From: Erodium maritimum
Lineage: Eukaryota > Streptophyta > Magnoliopsida > Geraniales > Geraniaceae
DNA length: 64,000 nucleotides
Direction of reading: 5' to 3'
NCBI GenBank assembly: GCA_963921825.1
Contig: OY997591.1
Span: forward strand, 34,307,825-34,371,824
Part shown: positions 22,237 to 33,925 of the stretch, one piece after another
How positions within the stretch are numbered: the first letter of the stretch is position 1
Layout: each line of letters opens with the position of its first letter
Notes under the pieces: generated by a model
Database searches by the model: none
The model's input: only the letters and a program-made list of their open reading frames with translations
Told to the model about the DNA's origin: nothing
Program-made: the position numbers and the translations under genes

Positions 22237-24783
22237 TGTCACGCCCCGAATTCGGCGGGACCGAACCCGAAACGCGAACGGTGAAACAATAAAATAATTT
22301 TCAAACATTTTAATAAACCGCTTAAAATCACCCCTTTCAGTTAATCAAAACAATATTTTACAACTGAAACTACGTCCAAAACAAGCGGACAAAAACAAAA
22401 GCGTACGTCGCTAAACTCCCAAAAACCCGGACTCCCGCTCCCAGCTCTTCAAGCTTCGAGAACTCTCCTAGTTCGCCTCACGACCAGTACCTGCAGGAAA
22501 AGTAGCAGGGGGTGAGCATTTCGCTCACTGCCACGGATACCAGGTTGACCACGACATACCAGCAGAAATCCCGGGAACCCGACCACAACAACCCAGGGAC
22601 TACTACCCCAAAAACACAAATTTGACTGACGGTCACGCAAAACAACTATGAAACTTCCCCAACCAACTCAAAACCCGGACACGTAATGTAGACCCGACAC
22701 AACGGTTACGACCTGAACTCAAAACGCAAATAATAACCACACAACATCTAAGATCACAAAGGATCGCACACAACAATCAAGATCACAAAGGATCGCACTC
22801 CAACTACTCAGTGCCGGTTGCTAACCGGCTGGGCTTGAGCCTGCCCCACGCAACTTTCCCCGACACGCAGTCGGGCCAGGCGGTCGACCTGTTTGCGATA
22901 TATACAATGATACTTTTCCGATAGCTAGTCGGAAGGGGAGCCGCCCTTCATCGCAGAAGAATGCACAACTTTACCGATGGTTAGTCGGAAGGCTAGCACA
23001 CCCCCACACGCGCGACCCTAGGACCCCTTTTCTGTCAAGCGGGCCCCAACCTCCATGCAATCACAATCATCACCCAAGGTTCAACAAATAGCGACAATAA
23101 TACACGACTCACTACCCCTCGGCAGGACAGTCAGCAACAATACAAGTTTAACACCCCACAGACACACATGGCCACCCATGACACACGAACAGTAACATAC
23201 GGGTTCAACACCCCTAAGACACACATGACCACCCAGGACACAAACACAGTAACATACGGGTTCAACACCCAAAAGGCACGCATGACCACCCTCATAAACA
23301 CAACAAGTTACTTAACCTACGGGCACAACCAAAAGCCACCAATATTTCTATTGTTCGATATGTTCACTTATCCTACGACACTACTAAGTGTCACATGCAT
23401 TTCTATTATTCGATACGTTCCCTACCTCTTGATGCATGTCAAAACTAATGCTCGCGCCCCGGAAATGCTCCAAATTACCCGCTTAGCCTCCTCTTTCCAC
23501 AGTCGGCGACACGGTCTACAATGATCCCAAATAACACACTTTTTAAATAAGCAGGTGAAACCCGAATTTAATGAATTTGACGCCCAAACGCAACCCCGAC
23601 AATGTCGATCACTCCCAAACTTCCCAATTACTCGACATTGTCAACAATGGGCCCGGAAAAGCTCGATTCGCCCGGCTTGGAGAATCTGCCCGGGATCGGA
23701 AAACGCCCTTCCAGGTCTCCGAAAATTCCCGTTTTCGTTTCTACGATCTTAGAACAATTCAAGGGTTCCAATGCAATCGACGGAATCAATTTCTGACTTT
23801 CGAGTGATTTAATTCGCGTTTAAAGTTTCTAAACCCGAAATTTCTAACTTTCACAATTTAATTCCATAATTCGTTCTGGGTGTGAAATATCGATTCGGGG
23901 ATCGTCCAAAACCACCCGAAAAACCCGAGGCCTGGGCAAGTGGGCCCCACACGACCACAATGGGAAAAATTTCTTTTCGCCCCAAAACGTTCCTAACGAA
24001 CCCCAAACCTCAACCATTCATCTTTAAACCAATTCTCACCAAAACCCAACCATATTTGACTCGTTTAAACTCAAACCCTAATTTTTAAACGTACCAAAAC
24101 GAGAAACAAAAGGGTTCTCACCGTACGGAATGACGATGAGAGCTCGATTCTTCAACCGTTGAGACGATCCGTCGGTCGGATCGTCGGGAAATCACCAAAA
24201 ACCCTCACTTTCTTTTCCCTTTTCTCCTTCCTCCTTCTCTCTTCTTTTTCTCTTTTTTTCTCTCCTCCTCCCTTTTTTTTGTAAATTGCCGAACACACTA
24301 ATGCCTTTCCTTTTGTTTTGTTCAAAAATAACAACTACCACCACTTGTGTGACAAGTGGCAAGTGGGTCCCACCTCTTTAAAAAATATCTTTGTAGATAT
24401 TTTTCTGTCAGATTCGCGAAATTCGGCCGTCTCGGGCCCCAACGGGCCCATTTTCCAAAAATTTACGAAACTTCGCGTTCTACAGGAAAACGGCCCAACT
24501 AAGACCGTGGTAACGACGGCTAAGCTTTTTGGATCCAAATCGGGCCTCGAATGGACCAAAATGTCGCTCGGTTGACTTTTTCGGCAGAAAGTCAACTTTT
24601 CCCAAATTGGTCAAAAAGTTTCCCCGAGTCACCCAAAACTCACTTTGGTTGATGTCGGGGTCAACTTAAGTCCGATATGACCCTCAGGGTCAATTTTAGG
24701 TTCATTTAGGTGTTTGTCCCAAAATTTTAAATTTTTCTGTTTTTCCGCCGATTGACCGGCGTTGACCGGGAGCGGTTCTTACA
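22237..24783 (-). mobile_element. Solo LTR, Tekay family, TSD GGCGT
   Basis: TGTCACGCCCC to GGTTCTTACA, flanked by exact GGCGT copies at 22232-22236 and 24784-24788. It is shorter than its relatives, with fewer minisatellite units. Hairpin TTCCGA-tagctag-TCGGAA at 22916-22934. Confidence 0.93.
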
Positions 24784-25977
24784 GGCGTGATGTAGGTATG
24801 TAAACGCCTGAAGGGATGATATGGAGGAGGGACGCTTTTCTTTGTCGGGTTGTTGATTGTTGGTGTCGACGCGATTATTAGGATGCGGTAGTAGAAGAAT
24901 CGCATGACGGGTATTGTGTTCCAGTATCTGTAATTATTTGATGTATAGGCATGGTCCTGTTGATTTGGCGTGTTTTGTTGGTTTGTATATGCACTCGTGG
25001 GTGAATTTTCTGATTCATTGATGGAATGTTCATGTCTGTGTCCAGATTTTTGGGTTCTTAGATTATTCAAGCCGGTGTTTGAAGGTTAAATTGATGCGTG
25101 TATGGTTTGTGAAGGTGATGGAATGCAGTTGACGAAGATGCGAATGGCAGGTTTGTGGTTCATCATTTTATAGTATTTGGTATTAGGTGTTGGTTGTGTT
25201 GATTTTGTTTTCTTAGTCAGATTATTCCCTACAGTCCTTATTGGATTCGATCGCTGTTATGCAATTAGCATGTATTGTTTGCATATTTTTGAGAGGGTTT
25301 GTTACTGTTGAAGTCGGCGTTATGAGGTTGAGCGATGCGTGTGGTGATTAATTCGGTCGGCTGCGATGCGGTCCCTGTCACGGAATTAGGCTTTGTGTAC
25401 GCGGCCCTTTGTAGAGATTTTTACCGTTGAAGTTGGCCTGATGAGGTTTATCGTTGGTTGGGGTGATTCATTCGATTGGCGTAAATGCGATACGTGTTAT
25501 TGAATTAGTATTTGGTTTTTGCAGCCCTCCTTTGAGATTGTTACCGTTGAAGTTGGCCTGTTGAGGTTTAGCGTTGTGTCTTGGGTAATTCGATTGGCTT
25601 TATAAATTCTTTGTTTTTATACAGGACTATGAGGAATGCATTCGAAGAAGAATCTTATTGCAGGTTTTGTGTTTCTTTGGCATTCTAATTGTATGATTAA
25701 ATTTATTCTTTTCTGGAAGATCTTTGATGTTGTAAGTTGAATTTTTATGCGTTGGAATTGTTGTTCTTGTAAATGGTTGCTTATACGGTTTGGTGTTGTG
25801 CGGCATAAAATTGGGTTGAGAATTAAGCCATGGATATCGAAGAGTGTATTTGTTTGTTGGATGTAACAAATGCATGGTAGTGTGGCGATTTGGAGCTTGT
25901 TGGTTGTGTGTATTCTAACCGTTGGATTTTGTGTCTATAAAGGGTTGAACTGTGGTGAGATTTGTATAAGAAGCATT
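24784..25977. other. Intergenic DNA with a ~120-bp degenerate tandem repeat
   Basis: Between about 25300 and 25600 the phrase (T)TACCGTTGAAGTTGGCCTG recurs three times with 110-125 bp spacing. A short segment 25636-25731 ends in WKIFDV before GTAAGT and may be an exon-1 relic of the neighbouring gene family. A reading frame with a hydrophobic N-terminus can be extended up to 25870, but a related copy at 29827 has stops there, so it is probably untranslated leader. Confidence 0.5.
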
Positions 25978-26190
25978 ATGGATATATTCAGTGCATATGA
26001 GAATGGGAGGAGAAAACATGGTTTTCAGGGTAGAGTTAGACGAATGTATGTTAATAAGCCCACTCCTCTAGGGAAGAGAATCATATCTCCGAGATTGTCT
26101 TTATGTTTTGATGGTCATTATCAGAGGATTAGTGAACCTGCTTACAGTTATTCGAAGAATAAAATGAGTGTTTGGAAGATATGCGATGCT
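25978..26190 (+). CDS. Gene A exon 1, tandem PWI-like family
   Basis: ATG at 25978 opens 71 codons ending in KNKMSVWKICDA directly before GTGAGT. The protein start is basic (RRKHGFQGRVRRM). The last 27 residues align by eye with gene D (DGHYQRIS... against DHKLQDRR..., and VWKICDA against NWLIYDA), showing that these are paralogous exons in the same splice phase. A candidate acceptor (TTTTCAG) lies at 26243-26249, and joining there would keep frame with 29143 onward. A solo LTR inserted at 26265 now separates the two exons. The function is unknown. The start was chosen because a partial duplicate (29827) shares this ATG but not the frame upstream. Confidence 0.55.
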
Positions 26191-26264
26191 GTGAGTATAT
26201 TTGTATTTATTTATGCAGGTTAAGTTTGTGTGGTTTCATAATTTTCAGTTGACCTATTTCCATG

Positions 26265-29132
26265 TGTAAGAACCACTCCCAGTCAACGCCAGTCAAATCG
26301 GCGAAAAACAGGAAAATTTAAATTTTTTAGAAAGACACTTAAATGAACCTAAATTTGACCCCGAGGGTCATACCGGACTTAAGTTGACCCCGTTATCGAC
26401 CAAAGTGAGTTCCGGGGGACTCAGGGCACCTTTCTGACCAATTTGGGAAAGGTTCACTTTTTGTTGGAAAAGTCAACCAAGCGACATTTTGGTCCATTCG
26501 AGGTCCGTTTTGGATCCAAAAAACTTAGCCGTCGTCGCAACGGTCTTAGTTGAGCCGTTTCCTTGTAGCCCGTGAAGTTTCATAATTTCTTGGAAAAAGT
26601 GCCCGTTCGGGGCCCGAAACAACCGAATTTCACGAATCTGATTGGAAAATATCTAGAAGATATTCTCCAAAAAGGTGTGGGACCCACTTGCCACATGTCA
26701 ATTATGTGGTGGTGTTAGGTGATTTTTGAAAATAGACAAAGATGAGAGGTGTAGGGGGGTTCGGCCATAGTGTGAAAAATAGGGTTTTTGGAGAGAGAAA
26801 AGAAGAGAGAAGAAAGGGAGAAAAAGAGAAGAAGGCTTGGTGTTTGTGACTTTTCCCGACGATCAAACCGGTAGATCGTCTCAACGCTCATGGAATCGAG
26901 TTCACACCGTCATTCTCTATGGTGAGCATCTAACCGATTTTCGTTTTATTAAGTTTGAAAGTTAGGGTTTGGGTTAAAACTAGTAGTTTGTGGTTGAGTT
27001 GAGGTGTGGGGTTTGTTGGAGACGTTTTGGAGCGAAGTTTGATCGTTTTCCAGTGACCGGAGGCTCGGGGGAGCTCCGGCCGCCGTGTATGGTGGCTGGC
27101 CGGACGTGTAGGATGGCTGGCTGGAGCTAGGACCGGCCACCACCATGGTGAACCGGCCCTAGCCACCCACGGCCAAGGATGGCCGGGTGGGGCCCACATG
27201 CTCGGTTTTTCGGGTTTCATGTTCGGGTGGTTTAGGACGATCCCCAAGTCGTTAATCCACACCCGGATCGAAATTTGGAATTAAATTTTAAAAGTTGTAA
27301 ATGACAGGTTTAGAAACTTTAAACGCGAATTAAATTACTCGAAAGTCGGAATTTGATTCCGTCGAGTGCATAGGAACCCTTGAGTTATTCTAAGACCGTA
27401 GAAACCCTGGAAGGATGTTTTCCAATCCCAGGCAGATTCACCGGGTCGGACGAAACGGGCCTTTCCGAGTCCATTATCGACAATGTCAAGTAATTGGGAA
27501 GTTTGGGAGTGATCGAAATTGTCGGGGTTACTTTTGGGCGTCAAGTTTATGAAAATTCAGTTTATCCCTGCAAGCTTAAAAGTGTTTTAAATTGTGTTCT
27601 TATTAGATCGTGCCACCGACAGAGGAAAGGGAAAGCTAGGCGAGTGATCGAGATCACGCCAGAGCTTGATTTTGAGCTTTTGGGGAAAGCATACGAGGTA
27701 GGGAAAAGTAGCCGGATCTCGGCCCTGACTAGGGAAAGTTAACAGTAGAAATACATGTGACACTTGGGTGTCGTGGGTTAAGTAAGTTTATCAAATGATA
27801 GAAAGGCAGGCGACACCGGGTGGTGTCGTATGATACGGGAACGTATAGAACAATAGAAATGCATGTGAGACTTAGTAGTGTCGTAGGAGCAATGAACTTA
27901 TCGATATTAGAATTACTGGAGGCATTTGATTATGCCCGGAGGTTGATTGGTTAGTTTGTGTCTTGGGTGGCCATGAGTGCCCGTGGGGTTGTTGAGCCCG
28001 TGTCTTTATTGTTGGTGTGTCTTGGGTGGCCATGAGTGCCCGTGGGGTTGTTGAACCCGTTTCTTTACTATTGTGTCTTGGGTGGCCATGAGTGCCCGTG
28101 GGGTTGTTGAACCCGTGTTTTACCGTTGGTGTCTTGGGTGGCCATGAGTGCCCGTGGGGTTGTTGAACCCGTGTTTTACCGTTGGTGTCTTGGGTGGCCT
28201 TGAGTGCCTGTGGAGTGTTAAACCGGTGTTGTTGCTGTTGTTGAAATTTGCTTGTGATTGTGATTGTGGTTACCTGGGGTTGGTGAGTGACAGGTCGACA
28301 GCCTGATCCGACTTTGTGTCGGGAAAAGTGCGACATGTCGACCACCTGATCCAACCGTCGTGTTGGGAAAAGTACGACATGTCGACCGCCTGATCCAACC
28401 GTCGTGTTGGGAAAAGTGCGGCACGTCGACAGCCTGATCCGATTGAGTGTCGGGAAAAGTGCGACAGGTCGATAGCCTGATCCAACCGTCGTGTTGGGAA
28501 AAGTGCGACAGGTCGGCCGCCTGATCCAACCGTCGTGTTGGGAAAAGGGCAAGGGTACTGAGCAGCTGGAGTGCGATCCTTTGTGATCTTGTTTGGTGTG
28601 CGATTCTTTGTGATCTTGGGTGTTGCGTGGTTATCTTTCGTGTCCTTGGAGGAAGTCGTAATCGTTGTGTCGGGTCTACATTACGTGTCCGAGTGTTGAG
28701 TCGGTTGAGGAAAGTAATAGTCGTGTGTCAGTCGGGTTACTTGAGTTTGGGGATAGTAGTCCCCGGTGTTTGGGGTTGTTGTTGTTGTTTCCGTCATGTT
28801 CTGCTAAGTATGCCGTAGTCAATCTGGTATCCGTGGTGGTGAGCGAACGCTCACCCCTAGCTGCTTTTCCTACAGGTACTGGTCGCGGGACGGACTAGGT
28901 GAGCTCTCGAAGCTTGAAGAGCTAGGAGCGGGAGTCCGGGTTTCCTTTTTGAGTCTAACGACGTACGCCTTGTATTTTGTCCGCTTGTTGGGACGTACTT
29001 TTGAGTTGTAAATTATTATTTTGATTAACTAAATGGTGGTTTTAAAGCGATTTATTTAAAAGGTTTGAAAATGTTTTATTGTCTTAAACGTTCGCGTTCC
29101 GGGTTCGGTTCTACTGAATTTGGGGCGTGACA
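26265..29132 (+). mobile_element. Solo LTR, Tekay family, inside gene A
   Basis: TGTAAGAACC to GGGGCGTGACA, with CCATG before and CTATG after (5-bp target copies, one mismatch). The minisatellites are at 27950-28220 and 28290-28550. It lies just beyond gene A's predicted splice acceptor and before the conserved exon-2 domain, so it would have to be read through or spliced around. Confidence 0.92.
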
Positions 29133-29457
29133 CTATGTATTTGTGCAACATGATATTGGTGGTAGGTTACGTTCATGGATTGTAGAGAATGTGGGAAATA
29201 TTATAGGGGCTGAAGATGAGTTATTGATAGATCGAATAATTGCTGGGTTAGATCAACACACGCAAGAACAGGAAATGTTTTTTCGTCTATATGATTTCTT
29301 TGGGGGTGATTGTAGCAGTTTTGTATTTCGATTGTATAATCTTTTAGAGCGAAATGTTGGAGCGGTTGATCGAAGTATCCATTTGTTATTCGTTAATGAT
29401 CCGCACCTGCATGCATATGGGTTATCTCCACCACCTAATGATCCTGAAAGTTGTTAG
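29133..29457 (+). CDS. Gene A exon 2, PWI-like domain
   Basis: Open from the LTR edge to TAG at 29455-29457 in frame VQHDIGGRLRSWIVENVG... The segment runs LRSWI (start of the domain), IIGAEDELLIDRIIAGLDQH (acidic turn and long helix), then MFFRLYDFFG and FVFRLYNLLER. This order of W, G-x-E-D-E, L-I-D-x-I, H and F-V-x-x-L matches the PWI fold of RBM25/SRRM1, which binds nucleic acid. Unlike B and C it lacks an acidic tail and ends in AYGLSPPPNDPESC. The domain call is by eye; paralogy with B, C and D is firmer. Expression is doubtful with the LTR in place. Confidence 0.55.
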
Positions 29458-29826
29458 TGATTATGGAGATAATTAGTGGTTGTATTGAAGTTGTAAATTA
29501 TAATAAAGTTTAATTTTGATATGTTGGTTTATTTAATACGTGGATTTGCAAATTAAGTTTAGCGGAAACATGCATGACGTGTTGTTCATGTTTTGTAGGT
29601 TCATTGAAGTTTCGTCTAGACTTTTTGAGTGTAATCATAATAGTTATGTTAAGAATGATGGCTTGGTCAGTGTTTCCCGGATTTAATAAATTTGTGGGCA
29701 ATAATAAAGCACCCGCAAAGCATGGACAAGTAACATTCATGAAAGCGGTTTACATGTAATATATATTGGACGGTTTTTGTTTGTATTTTTAAATTCCGTC
29801 TTCTAAACGTATGGCGTTTTGATATT

Positions 29827-29908
29827 GTTGGTTGTGTCTATATTTAACTGTTGAATATTGTGTCTATTAAGGTCGGCTCAGTTGTGAGGTTTGTATATGG
29901 AGCATTAT

Positions 29909-29942
<34 letters not shown>

Positions 29943-30006
29943 GATATGAAAATGGGACGAGAAAATACGGTTTCCAATTTGTTATACGATAATGATCCGC
30001 ACAGGT
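29827..30006 (+). pseudogene. Collapsed duplicate of gene A (leader/exon 1 start joined to exon 2 end)
   Basis: 29827-29975 resembles 25899-26027 (TTGGTTGTGT..., GCATTATGGATATA, GGATATGAAAATGGGA), with a (TA)n expansion at 29911-29939. From about 29976 it switches to sequence like 29380-29406 (TTTGTTATACGATAATGATC). Most of the gene is missing. It looks like a tandem copy shortened by deletion. Confidence 0.65.
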
Positions 30007-30114
30007 GAATTGGGTAGAAGCTTAGCTTGTCTGTCCTTGATGAGTCGGTTTTGATACAGATAGATTGTAATATTTTTGTTGTTTAGTTGTTTATTGTTAA
30101 AAATTAAGCGAATA

Positions 30115-30357
30115 ATGAGGAATCGTTATGAACTCGACGACCGCAAAAAGAAATTGAAGGAGCAGAGTGAGAAAGAGAAACAACAGCGACGCCTCATGAA
30201 GCACGAGGCGTTGGAGACGGATTTCATGGCTGTCAGGTTGAAGCTGAATAAGATTTTACTTCAACTTGAAATTCTGGCCAGTGATGCAGGCGAACAGTTG
30301 TCCACGAAGATGAACGAAGTCATTGTAGCTCTGGACAACGTTATTAAGATGCTGTGA
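30115..30357 (+). CDS. Hypothetical 80-aa helical protein in the gene array
   Basis: ATG at 30115 to TGA at 30357. The first 35 residues are highly charged (YELDDRKKKLKEQSEKEKQQ), then come heptad-like Leu/Ile spacings (LKLNKILLQLEILASDAGEQ) and a second amphipathic stretch ending in VIKML. It would be a soluble coiled-coil protein with no signal peptide or membrane segment. Codon use is ordinary for a plant gene and the frame is clean over a region where the other frames are closed. No relative was recognised in the window. It could also be the last exon of a neighbouring transcript. Confidence 0.5.
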   Translation: MRNRYELDDRKKKLKEQSEKEKQQRRLMKHEALETDFMAVRLKLNKILLQLEILASDAGEQLSTKMNEVIVALDNVIKML

Positions 30358-30677
30358 TATGGTAGTAAATCCTAGAATATTATGAAGACAATCTAGGCCT
30401 TTTATTCCCCCTTTATGTTTTTTTGCTATTAACCTAATGTAAAAGAAATTGTTTGTTTAAATCGTATATTGCAGTTTTTTTGTTTTCAATCGTTTAACTT
30501 CCAAGTGATCATGTCTTCAGTCGTGAAATTCAACTCTCTTCCTTATTTTTGTTTTCACAGTCGTTGTAAAAAAGTTATTTTTTGCTTCAGAACTTGAAAT
30601 CTATTAAGAAGATGTGATGAGTTTTATATTTAAAAGAAGACGTATATGCTTGTGATAACCTAAATGTGTAGAGAATT
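30358..30677. other. 3' flank of the 80-aa frame, no gene seen
   Basis: T-rich sequence compatible with a 3' UTR. Ends with GAATT, the target-site copy of the next solo LTR. Confidence 0.5.
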
Positions 30678-33600
30678 TATCACGCCCCAATTTCAGTAAA
30701 CCGAACTCAGGACGTGAACCTTTAAAACAATAAAATATTTTGAACCTTTTACATTAAACCACTTTAAAAACACCATTTGTTCAACAAAATAATATTTACA
30801 ACTTAAAATACGTCCCAACAAGTGGACAAAAGTATGGTATCCGTCGCTAGACTCAAAATAAACACAAAATCCCGCTCCTAGCTCTTCAAGCTTCAGAAGC
30901 TCACCTAGTCCAACCTGCGACCGGTACCTGTAGGAAAAGCAGCTAGGGGTGAGCGTTCGCTCACCACCACGGATAATAGACTGACTACGGCATAATTAGC
31001 AGACAATGCCGGTAACACTAACAACCAACTCAACCCCGGGGATCACTATCCCCAAACTCAAGTAACCCGACCGACACCCACACACTGATACTTTCCTCAG
31101 CCGACTCAACACTCGGACACGTAAGGTAGACCCGACACAACGATCGAAGACCTCCTCCAAAGACACGACAGACCACCACGCAACACCCAAGATCACAAAG
31201 GATCGCACTCCTGTCAGCTGCTCAGTGCCGGTTGCTAACCGGCTGGGCTCGAGCCTGCCCCCCGCGCTTTGCTGATCCCTGTCAGGCTCCAGGCGGTCGA
31301 CCTGTTGGCGATATATACAGCGCTGCTTTTCCGATAGCTGGTTGGAAGGGGAACTGCCCTCTCATCGCCTAAAAACGCTCACAACCTCCCGAGACTCGAA
31401 CTCGGTCAGGCTAGCCAAAGAACGCTCGCAACTTTCCGAGACTCGAACTCGGTCAAGCCAGCCAAAGAACGCTCGCAACTTACCGATCCCTGTCAGGTAA
31501 GCCAGCCAAATTCCACACCACTTCCCGACACGAAGTCGGGTCACTAACCTCGGGCAAACACAATCACAATCACAAGCAAGGTTCAACAAACAGCAACAAG
31601 ACCGGTTCAACACTCAACAGGCACTCATGGCCACCCAAGACACCAACGGTAAAACACGGACTCAATAACCCCACGGGCACTCACGGCCTCCCAAGACACA
31701 CCAACCATAACTCACGGGCTCAACAACCCCACGGGCACTCACGGCCTCCCAAGACACACCAACCATAACTCACGGGCTCAACAACCCCACGGGCACTCAC
31801 GGCCTCCCAAAACACACCAACCATAACTCACGGGCTCAACAACCCCACGGGCATTCATGGCCACCCAAGATACACCAACCATAACTCACATGCTCAACAA
31901 CCCCACGGGCACTCATGGCCACCCAAGGCACACCAACAGTAAAGACACGAGTTCAACAACCCCACGGGCACTCATGGCCTCCCAAGACATACCAACAGTA
32001 AAGACACGGGTTCAACAACCCCACAGGCACTCATGGCCACCCAAGACACCAACAGTAAAACATGGGCTCTCATGGCCACCCAAGACACAACAGTAAAACA
32101 CAAGCTCTTATGGCCACCCAAGACACAACATACACAATCAAACTCCGGCATAAGCAATGCCTCCAACAGTCCTAATATCAACAGTTTCACAATCAACCTC
32201 CGGGCATGGTCATATGCCTCCAGTACTCCTAATCTCGATAAGTTCACAATCAACCTCCGGGCATGGTCATATGCCTCCAGTAATTCTAACATCGATAAGT
32301 TCTCAGCTCCTACGACACTACTAGGTGTCACATGCATTTCCAATCTTCGATAACCTACCTAACCCACGACACCCCAAATGTCACATGCATTTCTAATATT
32401 CGACAACCTACTTAACCCACGACACCCAAGTGTCACATGCAATTCTACTATTAACTTTCCCTAGTCAGGGCCGAGATCCGGCTACTTTTCCCTACCTCGT
32501 ATGCTTTCTCCAAAGCGCACAAAAATAAGCTCCGGCGTGATCTCGGTCACTTGCCTAGCTTTCCCTTCCCTCTGTATGCAGCACGATCTAAAAGAACACA
32601 GTTTTAAGGCACTTTTAAACTTGCAGGAATAAACTGAAATTCGACAAACTTGACGCCCAAAAGTAACCCCGTCAATGTCGATCACTCCCAAACTCCCCAA
32701 TTACTCGACATTGTCGATATTGGACCCGGAAAGGCCCGATTCGCCCGACATGGCAAATCTGCCCGGGTTTTGAAAACGCCCTTCCGGGGCTCCGAAAATT
32801 CCCGTTTTCGTTTCTACGGTCTTAGAATAATTCAAGGGTTCCTAGGCACTCGACGGAATCGAATTCCGACTTCCGAGTCATTTAATTAGCGTTTAAAGTT
32901 TCTAAACCCGTCAATTATAACTTTCACAATTTAATTCCAAATTTCGATCCGGGTGTGGATTAACGACTTGGAGAACGTCCTAAACCACCCGAACACTAAA
33001 ACCCGATACCCGGGCATGTGGGCCCCACACGGCCATAATTGGGAAAATTCCCTTTTCGCCCCAAAACGTTCCTAACGAACTCCAAACCTCAACCATTCAT
33101 CTTTAAACCAAACTTAAACAAAACCCAACCTTAATCAACCCATTTAAACTTAAACCCTAAAATTCAAACGTTCCAAAACGAAAATCGGTTAGATGCTCAC
33201 CGTAGAGAATGACGGTGTGAACTCGATTCTTCTATCTTTGAGATGATCCAACGGTTGGATTGTCGGGAAATCACAAAACTCCAACACTTTCTCTCTTTTT
33301 CTCTCTCTTTTCTTCTATCTCTTCTTTCTCTCTCTACAAACCTCATTTTTGTCAATATGGCCGAACACACCCTTTCTTTCCCTTTTAAAATTGTTTTAAA
33401 ACAACACAACTTTACCATAATTACAAAACTAACACCAAAGTCTCATCTTTTGTTTTGCCCAATAAACCTAACACCACCAAATTGGTGACATGTGGCAAGT
33501 GGGTCCCATCCCTTTTTGGAAAATACCTTCTAGATATTTTCCAATCAGATTCACGAAATTCGGCCGTCTCGGGCCCCGAACGGGCACTTTTTCCAAGAAA

Positions 33601-33925
33601 TTACGAAACTTCACGGGCTACAAGGAAACGGCTCAACTAAGATCGCTGCGACGACGGCTAAGCTTTTTGGATCCGAAACGGTCCTCGAATGGACCAAAAC
33701 GTCGCTCGGTTGACTTTTCCAGCGAAAAGTCAACATTTCCCAAATCGGTCAGAAACTTGCCCTGAGTCCCCCGGAACTCACTTTGGTCGATATCGGGGTC
33801 AACTTAAGTCCGGTATGAAACTCGGGGTCAATTTTAGGTTCAATTAAGTGTCTGTCTTAAAAAAATTTTAAAATTTTCCTGTTTTTCGCAGGTTTGATTG
33901 GCGTTGACCGGGAGCGGTTCTTACA
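30678..33925 (-). mobile_element. Solo LTR, Tekay family, TSD GAATT
   Basis: From TATCACGCCCC to GGTTCTTACA, flanked by GAATT at 30673-30677 and 33926-33930. At about 3.25 kb it is among the longest LTRs here. Minisatellite 31620-32130; hairpin CCGAG-actcgaa-CTCGG at 31389-31405. Confidence 0.92.

Noticed and set aside
25870-25977. Hydrophobic N-terminal extension of gene A (signal or membrane segment)
   Set aside because: The partial duplicate at 29827 shares the downstream ATG but has stops in the extension's frame, so the extension is more likely untranslated.
27872-28552. 226-codon frame rich in repeats
   Set aside because: It crosses the LTR minisatellites; the apparent repeat protein is a by-product of unit length.
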